Shown here: piece by piece, positions 34,756-41,486 of the stretch | Numbering within the stretch: the stretch's first letter is position 1 | How the letters are laid out: each line of letters opens with the position of its first letter | Origin: an uncultured Blautia sp. | Lineage (GTDB): Bacteria; Bacillota; Clostridia; Lachnospirales; Lachnospiraceae | NCBI RefSeq assembly: GCF_934424005.1 | Contig: NZ_CAKRXI010000025.1 | Coordinates: 1 to 47,401 of the forward strand | Direction of reading: 5' to 3' | Length of the DNA: 47,401 bases | Position numbers and translations under genes: made by a program | Notes under the pieces: model-generated | What the model saw: the letters and a program-made list of their open reading frames with translations, nothing else | Databases searched by the model: none | What the model was told of the DNA's origin: nothing

Positions 34756-35076
34756 ATGATACATCCATCATATTCTGAACTTATTCAGGCAATCAACAAC
34801 AATGCAGAGGAAGATGACAACACAATGATGCTGAACAGCCGTTACTCACTGGTTCTTGCAACCAGCAAAAGAGCAAGACAGCTGATTGCAGGCGCAGAAC
34901 CACTGGTACCTAACACTGCTGGTAAGAAACCTCTTTCTATAGCGATTGATGAGCTCTATAAGGGTGAAGTTAAGATCGTAGCTGCCTCCGGCGAGGAAGA
35001 AGATGCAGTAAAAACACAGCCGGTTGCAGAAGAGGCTGTTGAGAATATCGAAGAAACAACCGAAAACAACCAGTAA
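34756..35076 (+). CDS. rpoZ: RNA polymerase omega subunit
   Basis: A 106-residue omega subunit, which helps assemble RNA polymerase by holding the beta-prime subunit. The core MIHPSYSELIQAI, NSRYSLVLATSKRARQLI and KPLSIAIDELYKGEVKI is diagnostic. An acidic C-terminal tail of about 30 residues is added. The gene starts 1 nt after the gmk stop, with AAAGGAGAT upstream inside gmk. Confidence 0.93.
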   Translation: MIHPSYSELIQAINNNAEEDDNTMMLNSRYSLVLATSKRARQLIAGAEPLVPNTAGKKPLSIAIDELYKGEVKIVAASGEEEDAVKTQPVAEEAVENIEETTENNQ

Positions 35077-35082
35077 ACCAGA

Positions 35083-35113
35083 GTAATCAGAAGACGCAAA
35101 GTCTTCTGATTAC
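35083..35113 (+). other. perfect intercistronic hairpin without a T-run
   Basis: GTAATCAGAAGAC (35083-35095) pairs perfectly with GTCTTCTGATTAC (35101-35113) around the pentaloop GCAAA. No T-run follows, so it is not a standard terminator. It lies between rpoZ and the ribosome site of rimO and could protect or process the mRNA. Confidence 0.75.
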
Positions 35114-35130
35114 GTCTATCAGGAGAATAT

Positions 35131-36468
35131 ATGAAAGTATTATTTATATCACTGGGCTGCGATAAAAATCTGGCAGATTCCGAAGAAATGCTTGGACTGC
35201 TTACCGGAAACGGTCATGAAATCGTAGACTCTGAAGAAGAAGCAGATGCGATTGTCATCAATACATGCTGCTTTATTCATGATGCCAAAGAAGAAAGCGT
35301 TAATACGATTCTTGAAATGGCAGAATACAAAAAAGCCGGGACCTGCAAAGCACTGATCGTAACCGGTTGTATGGCCCAGCGCTACAAAGAAGAAATCACG
35401 GAAGAAATTCCGGAAGTGGATGCTGTTCTTGGAACTACTTCCTATGGAGATATCGTCAAAGCATTAAATGAAGCAGAAGCAGGTCATGTTTTTCATGAAT
35501 TCAGAGATATTAATGATCTCCCGGAAGATTCCGGTCGCAGAGTCATTACCACTGGTGGACATTTCGGATATCTTAAGATTGCTGAAGGCTGTGATAAGCA
35601 TTGTACCTACTGTATCATTCCTTCACTGAGAGGTAAATTTCGCAGTGTTCCCGAAGAACGTCTTCTGAAGCAGGCTGAGTATATGGCTTCCCAGGGAGTC
35701 AGGGAATTGATTCTCGTTGCACAGGAAACAACCGTCTATGGTACTGATCTTTACGGCAAAAAAACTCTGCATATCCTTCTTAAGAAACTTTGCCAGGTTA
35801 AAGGGATCCGTTGGATCCGTGTTCTTTACTGTTATCCGGAAGAAATCTATGATGAACTGATCCAGGTCATGAAAGAGGAAAAAAAGATATGCCATTATCT
35901 TGACCTCCCGATTCAGCATGCAAGCGACCGTATTTTGAAACGTATGGGTCGTCGCACTTCCAAAGCACAGCTTGTAGAAATCATCACCAAGCTGCGCAGA
36001 GAGATCCCGGATATTGTTCTCAGGACCTCACTTATCACAGGCTTTCCGGGCGAAACAGAAGAAGACCATCAGGAACTGATGGAATTTGTTGATGAAATGG
36101 AATTCGACCGTCTTGGAGTTTTCACGTATTCACCAGAAGAGGGAACGCCTGCCGAAACAATGGAAGGACAGGTGCCAGAAGAACTCAAAGAAGAACGCCG
36201 TGATGAGATCATGGAACTGCAGCAGGAAATTTCCCTGGAAAAAGGAACTGACCGTATCGGTCAGGAATTACTTGTTATGATCGAAGGAAAGGTTTCCGGC
36301 GAAAGTGCCTATATCGGACGTACCTACGGAGATGCTCCAAAGGTGGATGGATATATGTTTGTTCAGACAGGAGAACTGCTTGTTACAGGTGATTTTGCAA
36401 AAGTAAAAGTAACAGGCGCAATGGAATACGATTTGATAGGAGAGTTGGCTGATGAATACACCGAATAA
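35131..36468 (+). CDS. rimO: ribosomal protein S12 methylthiotransferase
   Basis: A 445-residue radical-SAM enzyme that methylthiolates Asp of ribosomal protein S12. The N-terminal UPF0004 domain supplies the auxiliary cluster cysteines Cys10, Cys46 and Cys80. The radical-SAM cluster is Cys154, Cys158 and Cys161 (EGCDKHCTYC). The C-terminus is a TRAM domain. SLGCDKNLADSE and the PEEGTPAETM region favour RimO over MiaB. CAGGAGA precedes the ATG. pgsA begins inside its last 17 nt. Confidence 0.95.
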   Translation: MKVLFISLGCDKNLADSEEMLGLLTGNGHEIVDSEEEADAIVINTCCFIHDAKEESVNTILEMAEYKKAGTCKALIVTGCMAQRYKEEITEEIPEVDAVLGTTSYGDIVKALNEAEAGHVFHEFRDINDLPEDSGRRVITTGGHFGYLKIAEGCDKHCTYCIIPSLRGKFRSVPEERLLKQAEYMASQGVRELILVAQETTVYGTDLYGKKTLHILLKKLCQVKGIRWIRVLYCYPEEIYDELIQVMKEEKKICHYLDLPIQHASDRILKRMGRRTSKAQLVEIITKLRREIPDIVLRTSLITGFPGETEEDHQELMEFVDEMEFDRLGVFTYSPEEGTPAETMEGQVPEELKEERRDEIMELQQEISLEKGTDRIGQELLVMIEGKVSGESAYIGRTYGDAPKVDGYMFVQTGELLVTGDFAKVKVTGAMEYDLIGELADEYTE

Positions 36469-36991
36469 ACTTACAGTTGCAAGAATGATTATCGTTCCTT
36501 TTCTTGTAGTTTTTCTTCTGACCGGATGGGGCGGAGAAGCTAATCGATATATTTCTCTGGTTCTGTTTGTAGTCGCAAGCGTTACTGACTGGTTTGACGG
36601 ATATCTTGCCCGTAAAAACAATCTTGTTACAAACTTTGGTAAATTTATGGATCCTCTGGCCGATAAATTGCTTGTATGCTCTGCAATGATCTGTATGATC
36701 GACCTCAAACGTCTTCCTGCGTGGTTCGTCATCATTATCATTGCACGTGAATTTATTATCAGTGGTTTTCGCCTTATTGCTGCCGAAAATGGTATTGTAA
36801 TTGCTGCAAACTACTGGGGAAAATTTAAAACAGCTTCCCAGATGATCATGATCATTTTGCTGATACTTCATTTTGATGGTATCTTTGTTATACTCGAACA
36901 GATTTTTATCTGGCTGTCACTTGCATTGACCATCATTTCTCTGATCACCTACATCTGGCAGAATCGAACAGTTCTGTCCATGCAGGAATAA
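36452..36991 (+). CDS. pgsA: CDP-diacylglycerol-glycerol-3-phosphate 3-phosphatidyltransferase
   Basis: A 179-residue membrane enzyme making phosphatidylglycerol phosphate from CDP-diacylglycerol and glycerol-3-phosphate. The CDP-alcohol phosphotransferase motif DGX2ARX8GX3DX3D is complete: Asp49-Gly50, Ala53-Arg54, Gly63, Asp67, Asp71. Several hydrophobic helices follow. The start overlaps rimO by 17 nt, implying translational coupling. It is the last gene of the yicC run, since a GC-rich hairpin follows. Confidence 0.95.
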   Translation: MNTPNKLTVARMIIVPFLVVFLLTGWGGEANRYISLVLFVVASVTDWFDGYLARKNNLVTNFGKFMDPLADKLLVCSAMICMIDLKRLPAWFVIIIIAREFIISGFRLIAAENGIVIAANYWGKFKTASQMIMIILLILHFDGIFVILEQIFIWLSLALTIISLITYIWQNRTVLSMQE

Positions 36992-37008
36992 TATACAGAC
37001 AACAGAAT

Positions 37009-37048
37009 CCCCCCGGACGTTATGTATGATCGTCCGGGGGGATATTTA
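37009..37048. terminator. terminator after pgsA, shared with the convergent small genes
   Basis: CCCCCCGGACG (37009-37019) pairs perfectly with CGTCCGGGGGG (37031-37041), followed by ATATTTATT. The T-run is imperfect but the stem is very stable. Confidence 0.8.
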
Positions 37049-37327
37049 TTAGTGTATCATACGCATCAGATTTACAATACGGTCAATTTTGGACGCTTCT
37101 TGTGGTGTTTTTCCTGCTTTCATCACTTCAAGGACCGCTGAAATTTCATTTTGTGAAAAATGCAGTCCATTCTTTTTTCCGGAAGCGGCAGCACTCATTA
37201 AATATGGCATCATGTCTGACGCACTTTTTCCATTGCCTTTTTCTGCAAGATTCTGCAGCATATCTAATTTGGTTTTGTCAATTTCCTTCAGCTTCGGATC
37301 ATTTTTCCAGTCATCATTCATCGCCAT
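37049..37327 (-). CDS. small conserved protein of unknown function
   Basis: A 92-residue soluble protein, charged and helical, with no signal peptide or membrane helix. The ATG at 37327 has GGGAGGTGATCC just upstream, an unusually complete match to the 16S anti-Shine-Dalgarno sequence, suggesting strong translation. A second ATG two codons later (MNDDWKND) is possible. The segment SASDMMPYLMSAAASGKKNGLHFSQNEISAVLEVM recalls LKALIPYLSFSGQRILAAY of the protein encoded just upstream, so the two may be distant paralogues. I do not recognise a family. Confidence 0.75.
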   Translation of the reverse strand: MAMNDDWKNDPKLKEIDKTKLDMLQNLAEKGNGKSASDMMPYLMSAAASGKKNGLHFSQNEISAVLEVMKAGKTPQEASKIDRIVNLMRMIH

Positions 37328-37351
37328 CGGATCACCTCCCCTGCAAAGTGT

Positions 37352-37678
37352 TTATTCATTTATTGTCATCAACATCTCCAGCATTGCAAACATATTTACT
37401 GCCTGATCCAACTGTTTTCGGTTTTCTCCATAACTGAATTTTCGGATATCATTCAACAGTTCCATTGGGTCCGTCGGCCTGGAACTGCAGATCTGCATAT
37501 CGTTCTGTGGCCTTGAAAATAACTGAAGTGTGTTACGTAGTTCCTGTGTTTTGGCATATGCAGCCAGTATTCTCTGGCCTGAAAAAGACAAATAGGGAAT
37601 CAGCGCTTTCAGCATCTGAGAATTTTCATCGGAGACTAGCTGATCCAACATGGTCTGTGCTATGGTTTCCTGTTCCAT
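37352..37678 (-). CDS. small conserved protein of unknown function
   Basis: A 108-residue soluble, mostly helical protein (MEQETIAQTMLDQLVSDENS start; a central IPYLSFSGQRILAAYAKTQEL; C-terminal LDQAVNMFAMLEMLMTI). AAGGAGTGGC lies upstream of the ATG. The second small gene follows 24 nt after its stop, so they form a two-gene operon that converges on pgsA. The shared PYL and C-terminal NLM/MLM patterns suggest the two proteins may act together. No family recognised. Confidence 0.75.
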   Translation of the reverse strand: MEQETIAQTMLDQLVSDENSQMLKALIPYLSFSGQRILAAYAKTQELRNTLQLFSRPQNDMQICSSRPTDPMELLNDIRKFSYGENRKQLDQAVNMFAMLEMLMTINE

Positions 37679-37741
37679 ACAGCCACTCCTTTCTGACGAT
37701 TATATGCTTTTGCTAATTATTTTATGACAGTGCCATAAAAT

Positions 37742-37771
37742 TTGACATACTATAAATTATCTCAGTAAATA
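37742..37771 (+). promoter_or_regulatory. putative promoter of the 52-residue gene
   Basis: TTGACA (37742-37747), 18 nt, TAAATA (37766-37771). Confidence 0.5.
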
Positions 37772-37781
37772 AAAGGATTTT

Positions 37782-37940
37782 ATGAATATGAAAAAAGAAA
37801 AACTGATTATAAATGGAAATGCATTTTATGAAATCGATCTTGAGTGTATTGAAAAGAAGAAAAAGGACACGAAACATTTTCCTGACAAAAAAGCAGGCAT
37901 GCATTCTTCACAGCATACACAGAAAAGGCAGAGGAAATAA
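37782..37940 (+). CDS. small basic protein of unknown function
   Basis: A 52-residue, Lys-rich protein (MNMKKEKLIINGNAFYEID start, then ECIEKKKKDTKHFPDKK, ending QKRQRK). AAGGA lies 4-5 nt upstream of the ATG, a promoter-like sequence lies before it, and its stop codon sits in the loop of a terminator. This arrangement supports a real small gene. The N-terminal third looks conserved and the tail is low-complexity basic. A charged, non-membrane product is expected; function unknown. Confidence 0.6.
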   Translation: MNMKKEKLIINGNAFYEIDLECIEKKKKDTKHFPDKKAGMHSSQHTQKRQRK

Positions 37941-37951
37941 CCTCTGCCTTT
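37927..37951. terminator. compact terminator between convergent small genes
   Basis: GGCAGAGG (37927-37934) pairs with CCTCTGCC (37941-37948) around AAATAA, followed by TTT on the + strand and TTTT on the minus strand, so it can serve both genes. Confidence 0.75.
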
Positions 37952-37959
37952 CAAAAATA

Positions 37960-38223
37960 TCAACAGCCACAACCGTTATTGCCACATCCACCGCAAAGCA
38001 GGAGCAATACGATAATGATCCAGCAGGAATCATTACCATTGCTGCATCCGCATCCATTTCCACATCCATTGTTTCCGCACAGACACATCAGACAGATGAT
38101 CCAGAGAATACAATTACAGGAGTTATCTCCAAAAAGGCTGTTTCCATTGCCACAGCCACAGTTGTTATTGCATCCGCATCTTTCATCACCGCACCCACAA
38201 TTTGTAGCAGCTAAATCACTCAT
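37960..38223 (-). CDS. very cysteine-rich small protein
   Basis: An 87-residue protein with 19 cysteines, 18 or more glycines and many asparagines, built of CGC, NNCGCGN and GNNGCGC units. Two short hydrophobic stretches (CILWIICLMCLC and CWIIIVLLLLC) interrupt the Cys-Gly-Asn blocks, giving a symmetric block pattern. TGGAGGA precedes the ATG, and a terminator follows. Similar clostridial sequences have been labelled as chorion-like high-cysteine proteins, and the CWIIIVLLLL segment recalls YjcZ-type spore proteins; neither establishes a role. A disulfide-linked coat component or a metal-binding peptide are the main possibilities. Confidence 0.8.
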   Translation of the reverse strand: MSDLAATNCGCGDERCGCNNNCGCGNGNSLFGDNSCNCILWIICLMCLCGNNGCGNGCGCSNGNDSCWIIIVLLLLCGGCGNNGCGC

Positions 38224-38294
38224 AGTAAATCCTCCAGATTTTGTTTACACTTCATATTATGCAGTCAAAGCTTTATGCGTTACTTACAATTATC

Positions 38295-38338
38295 TGCGAA
38301 GAGAAACATTTTTTCTTTCCACATAATTTTTCTTCGCA
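38295..38338. promoter_or_regulatory. inverted repeat upstream of the cps genes
   Basis: TGCGAAGA (38295-38302) is repeated inverted as TCTTCGCA (38331-38338); with inner AAA/TTT the arms reach 12 bp with one mismatch. It lies in the divergent region between the Cys-rich gene and the exopolysaccharide genes; operator or leader hairpin. Confidence 0.45.
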
Positions 38339-38372
38339 TATATATGAAAATTCTGTTGAAAAGGGAATTGAA

Positions 38373-38447
38373 ATGAGCTATAATTCGAATGTTAATATTG
38401 CTTATAAAAGCAAAAAGCAGGAAAAGGAGAGGATAGAATATGCCTGA
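38373..38447 (+). CDS. possible 24-residue leader peptide
   Basis: A short frame (MSYNSNVNIAYKSKKQEKER start) has AAGGGA 7 nt before its ATG and ends in ATGCCTGA, overlapping the cpsB start by 8 nt. The overlap would let translation of cpsB depend on translation of this frame. It is too short for homology judgement, and may be chance. Confidence 0.35.
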   Translation: MSYNSNVNIAYKSKKQEKERIEYA

Positions 38448-39183
38448 TAAGGGACTGTTTGACATACATTGTCACATTGTTCCTTCGGTTGATGACGGAG
38501 CTTCGAGCGCAGAAGAAGCATACAAAATGCTTCAGATGGAATACAGACAGGGTGTACGCAATATTATTGCAACTCCCCATTACAGGCTTCAGATGTTTGA
38601 AACTCCCATTGAAACAGTGGAGCACCAGTTTTTGGTATTAAAACAGCTGGCTAGAAAAGTTGCACCTGATCTTCACGTATATCTCGGATGCGAATTTCAT
38701 TCTAATATGGAAATGGTAGAGATGCTTCGCGGCGGAGAAGTACACACAATGGCCGGTTCCCGTTATGTTCTTACAGAATTTTCGGGAAGCACAAAAGCAA
38801 GCTATATCCGAGAACGTTTATATTCATTGCTTTCTCATGGTTACAAACCAATTGTAGCACATATCGAACGTTATGAATGTATGCGAAAAGATATCGGATT
38901 TGTTGAAGAAATGGCAGATCTCGGTGCGCTTATGCAGGTGAATGCCGACAGTATCATTGGAAAAGACGGATTTGGTACCAAACGATACTGTAAAAAGCTT
39001 ATGAAACAGGATCTGCTCAGTTTTGTCGGTTCTGACTGTCATGGAACCAAAGAACGGATATCACGAATTGGTGAAGCTTATGATTATGTTTCAAAAAAAG
39101 AAGGAGATTCTTATGCAAACCAGCTTTTCATAAGAAATCCACAAAAAATAATTGCGGATGCACAGCGTAGGAAGGGAAGATAA
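38440..39183 (+). CDS. cpsB: PHP-family protein-tyrosine phosphatase (CpsB/YwqE type)
   Basis: A 247-residue manganese-dependent tyrosine phosphatase that removes phosphate from the CpsD-type kinase and so tunes exopolysaccharide synthesis. PHP metal motifs are present: DIHCHIVPSVDDGA (His10, His12), ATPHYR (His47), GCEFHSN, VAHIERY and GSDCHGTKERISR. AAAGGAGAGG precedes the ATG. It is first of the cpsB-C-D set; the chain-length gene follows one base after its stop. Confidence 0.94.
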   Translation: MPDKGLFDIHCHIVPSVDDGASSAEEAYKMLQMEYRQGVRNIIATPHYRLQMFETPIETVEHQFLVLKQLARKVAPDLHVYLGCEFHSNMEMVEMLRGGEVHTMAGSRYVLTEFSGSTKASYIRERLYSLLSHGYKPIVAHIERYECMRKDIGFVEEMADLGALMQVNADSIIGKDGFGTKRYCKKLMKQDLLSFVGSDCHGTKERISRIGEAYDYVSKKEGDSYANQLFIRNPQKIIADAQRRKGR

Positions 39184-39184
39184 A

Positions 39185-39934
39185 ATGGAACAGCAGAATT
39201 TACAAGACAATACCGATATTGAAATTGATGTGTTAGAATTATTCCATGTATTATTAAACAAGTTCTGGATCATTCTTCTGGCAGGAATCATTGCAGGACT
39301 TGCTTTTATTGGTGGAACAATTCTTTTTATTACGCCACAATATGAATCTACTACAAAAATGTACGTGTTAAGTAAGCAGGACAACAATACACTTACTCAG
39401 CAGGATATGCAGACAAGTTTGTCTCTGACAAAAGACTATGCAGAACTGATCAAAAGCCGTACAGTTACTGAAGGTGTGATCGCACAGTTAAATCTTGATC
39501 TCACACATGAAGAACTTCTGAAAAAAATGACAGTAGATTCTGCAACAGATACTCGTATTCTTTCAATCACTGTAACAGATGCAGACCCTTATGAAGCATG
39601 CAAGATTGCCAATGCTATCAGAGATGTTGCTGCAAACCATATTAAAAATGTAATGGATATTGATGCCGTAAATGTTGTTGAAACAGCAAATATTCCGGAT
39701 CAGCAGTCAAGTCCAAGTATCAGTAAAAATGGTATTATCGGTGTACTCCTTGGCGTACTCTTATCTGTTGTGATTATCTTGATCGCATATATTTCCAACG
39801 ATACTGTGAAGACACAGGAAGATGTCGAAAAATATCTTGGTCTCAGTATTCTGGGTACGATCCCGTTAACTGAAACTGATCGTAAAAAGAAAAAGAAAAA
39901 ACAGAAACAGAAAAGAGCCAGAGGGAGAAGATAA
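39185..39934 (+). CDS. cpsC: Wzz-type chain-length determinant / kinase activator (CpsC-like)
   Basis: A 249-residue membrane protein of the Wzz family that activates the partner tyrosine kinase and influences polymer length. The ATG at 39185 has GAAGGGAAG upstream; the longer frame from 39152 runs inside cpsB. Two membrane helices are visible (about residues 27-49, FWIILLAGIIAGLAFIGGTI, and GIIGVLLGVLLSVVIILIAYI near residue 190), enclosing an extracellular loop with TPQYESTTKMYVLSKQ. The C-terminus is a highly basic tail (KKKKKKQKQKRARGRR). Confidence 0.93.
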   Translation: MEQQNLQDNTDIEIDVLELFHVLLNKFWIILLAGIIAGLAFIGGTILFITPQYESTTKMYVLSKQDNNTLTQQDMQTSLSLTKDYAELIKSRTVTEGVIAQLNLDLTHEELLKKMTVDSATDTRILSITVTDADPYEACKIANAIRDVAANHIKNVMDIDAVNVVETANIPDQQSSPSISKNGIIGVLLGVLLSVVIILIAYISNDTVKTQEDVEKYLGLSILGTIPLTETDRKKKKKKQKQKRARGRR

Positions 39935-39936
39935 TC

Positions 39937-40641
39937 ATGAAAGAAGTTAATATTTATCGTCAGGAACTGGATTACAGTGCAAACGAATCCTATAAATCAT
40001 TACGTACAAACCTTTTATTCTGTGGTGAAGACAAAAAAGTGATCGCAGTTACAAGCTGTACACCAAATGAAGGAAAAAGTACAGTCTCTCTGAACCTTGC
40101 TTTATCTCTGGCAGATTCAGGAAAAAAAGTTCTTTTTATTGATGCTGACCTTCGTAAATCTGTGCTTATGGGACGTACAGAAGTAGAAGGAGAGGAGATC
40201 AAGGGACTGTCACATCTTCTTTCCCATCAGGAAACGATTGAAAATGTTATTTGTGCTACAAATGTTCCACGTTTTCATATTATTTATGCAGGAACTGTTC
40301 CGCCAAACCCGGCAGAACTTCTCGGTAGCAAATATTTCAAACGATTTTTATCTGCGATCAGAAAAGTTTATGACTATGTGATCATTGATACACCGCCACT
40401 TGGAAGTGTTATTGACAGTGCAGTCATTGCAGATGAATGTGACGGATCCATCATAGTCTTGGAATCCGGTGTGATTAGTTATCGTTTCGCTCAGGATGTA
40501 AAAGGCCAGCTTGAAAAATGTAACTGCCCAATACTTGGTGTAATATTAAATAAGGTTGACATGAGCAAGCAGGGGTATTATGGTAAGTATTATGGTAAGT
40601 ATTATGGCAAGTACGGTGACAAGAAAACCGAAAAGAAATAA
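39937..40641 (+). CDS. cpsD: tyrosine-protein kinase (CpsD/YwqD type)
   Basis: A 234-residue cytoplasmic BY-kinase working with the membrane activator encoded 2 nt upstream. Walker A is TPNEGKST (residues 42-49), Walker A' is VLFIDADLRKS, and Walker B is YDYVIIDTPP. The C-terminus is a tyrosine cluster, YYGKYYGKYYGKYG, the usual autophosphorylation site, here encoded by a 12-nt tandem repeat. Phosphorylation state is expected to be reset by the PHP phosphatase of the same operon. Confidence 0.95.
   Translation: MKEVNIYRQELDYSANESYKSLRTNLLFCGEDKKVIAVTSCTPNEGKSTVSLNLALSLADSGKKVLFIDADLRKSVLMGRTEVEGEEIKGLSHLLSHQETIENVICATNVPRFHIIYAGTVPPNPAELLGSKYFKRFLSAIRKVYDYVIIDTPPLGSVIDSAVIADECDGSIIVLESGVISYRFAQDVKGQLEKCNCPILGVILNKVDMSKQGYYGKYYGKYYGKYGDKKTEKK
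40576..40611 (+). repeat. 12-nt tandem repeat encoding YYGK units
   Basis: Three consecutive copies of TATTATGGTAAG (third with one C change) at 40576-40587, 40588-40599 and 40600-40611 encode the Tyr-rich tail of the kinase. Copy number could change by slippage without breaking the frame. Confidence 0.92.
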
Positions 40642-40657
40642 GGAGCAGTGATAGATT

Positions 40658-41467
40658 ATGTCCAAAAAATGGGTTGCACTTCTGCTCGTTGTATGTATTG
40701 GTCTCGCCGGAGGCGTAGGCTTTATGCGAATGAATGCAGATACAGAAGGCCCGGAAATTGTATTTACCTCTGAAGCACCTTCTGTATATCGTTCTGATAT
40801 GAGTAATGAAGAACTTCTGACCGGAGTAACTGCAACTGACCGGAAAGATGGAGACGTTTCATCTTCTCTAACAGTAGAATCCGTGTATGAGATTGATGAC
40901 TCACATGTCGCTGTTACTTATACTGCAAAAGACAATTCCAATAACATCACCAAGCAGAAATATGAGATGGAAATGGATCCATCCGATGCCGGCAAAGCTT
41001 CTGAAGATACATCTGCTTTTGGAGAAAAAACCGATAATGCAGATTCTGCGGCGACAACTGGTGTAGATGCTGAGCAGAGTGAAAATCCAGATGCTGCTGA
41101 TCATGCAGAAGAGAATGCAGATGTTGCTGCTGTTGAGGAAACGCCAACTCCTACACCGGAAGTTGATGAGGCTGCAGCAGAAAAAGAAAAACAAGAAGCG
41201 GAAGCAAATGCTATGTCTGATCAGAATCCTAGAATTTATCTCAAGGATTATCTGATCAAGGTCCCTGTGGGAACCTCTGTAGATCTGTTGTCCTATGTCA
41301 GTGAGATCAAAGATGATTCCGATGATGTATATGCGCTCTGGCGGAAGGTACAGATCACAGGTGAAGTTAATTCTGCAGTTCCGGGGACATACAAATGTAC
41401 TTACTATGTAATCGACTCACAAAACAACATTTCCAACAATGCAGTACTGACTGTAATTGTTGAATAA
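40658..41467 (+). CDS. membrane-anchored protein with Ig-like (DUF5011-type) domains
   Basis: A 269-residue exported protein. An N-terminal hydrophobic helix (residues about 5-24, WVALLLVVCIGLAGGVGFM) is a signal anchor or signal peptide. Residues 30-105 look like a DUF5011/bacterial Ig-like fold (GVTATDRKDGDVSSSLTVE, YTAKDNSNNITKQKY). An acidic Ala/Glu/Pro linker with TPTPTPE follows (106-185), and then a second beta domain to the end (GTYKCTYYVIDSQNNISNNA). AAGGAGCAG precedes the ATG. It sits between the kinase and the LCP gene, 16 nt behind cpsD, suggesting a surface role tied to the polymer. No enzyme motif is seen. Confidence 0.82.
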   Translation: MSKKWVALLLVVCIGLAGGVGFMRMNADTEGPEIVFTSEAPSVYRSDMSNEELLTGVTATDRKDGDVSSSLTVESVYEIDDSHVAVTYTAKDNSNNITKQKYEMEMDPSDAGKASEDTSAFGEKTDNADSAATTGVDAEQSENPDAADHAEENADVAAVEETPTPTPEVDEAAAEKEKQEAEANAMSDQNPRIYLKDYLIKVPVGTSVDLLSYVSEIKDDSDDVYALWRKVQITGEVNSAVPGTYKCTYYVIDSQNNISNNAVLTVIVE

Positions 41468-41486
41468 TCAAACAGGATGTGAAAAA

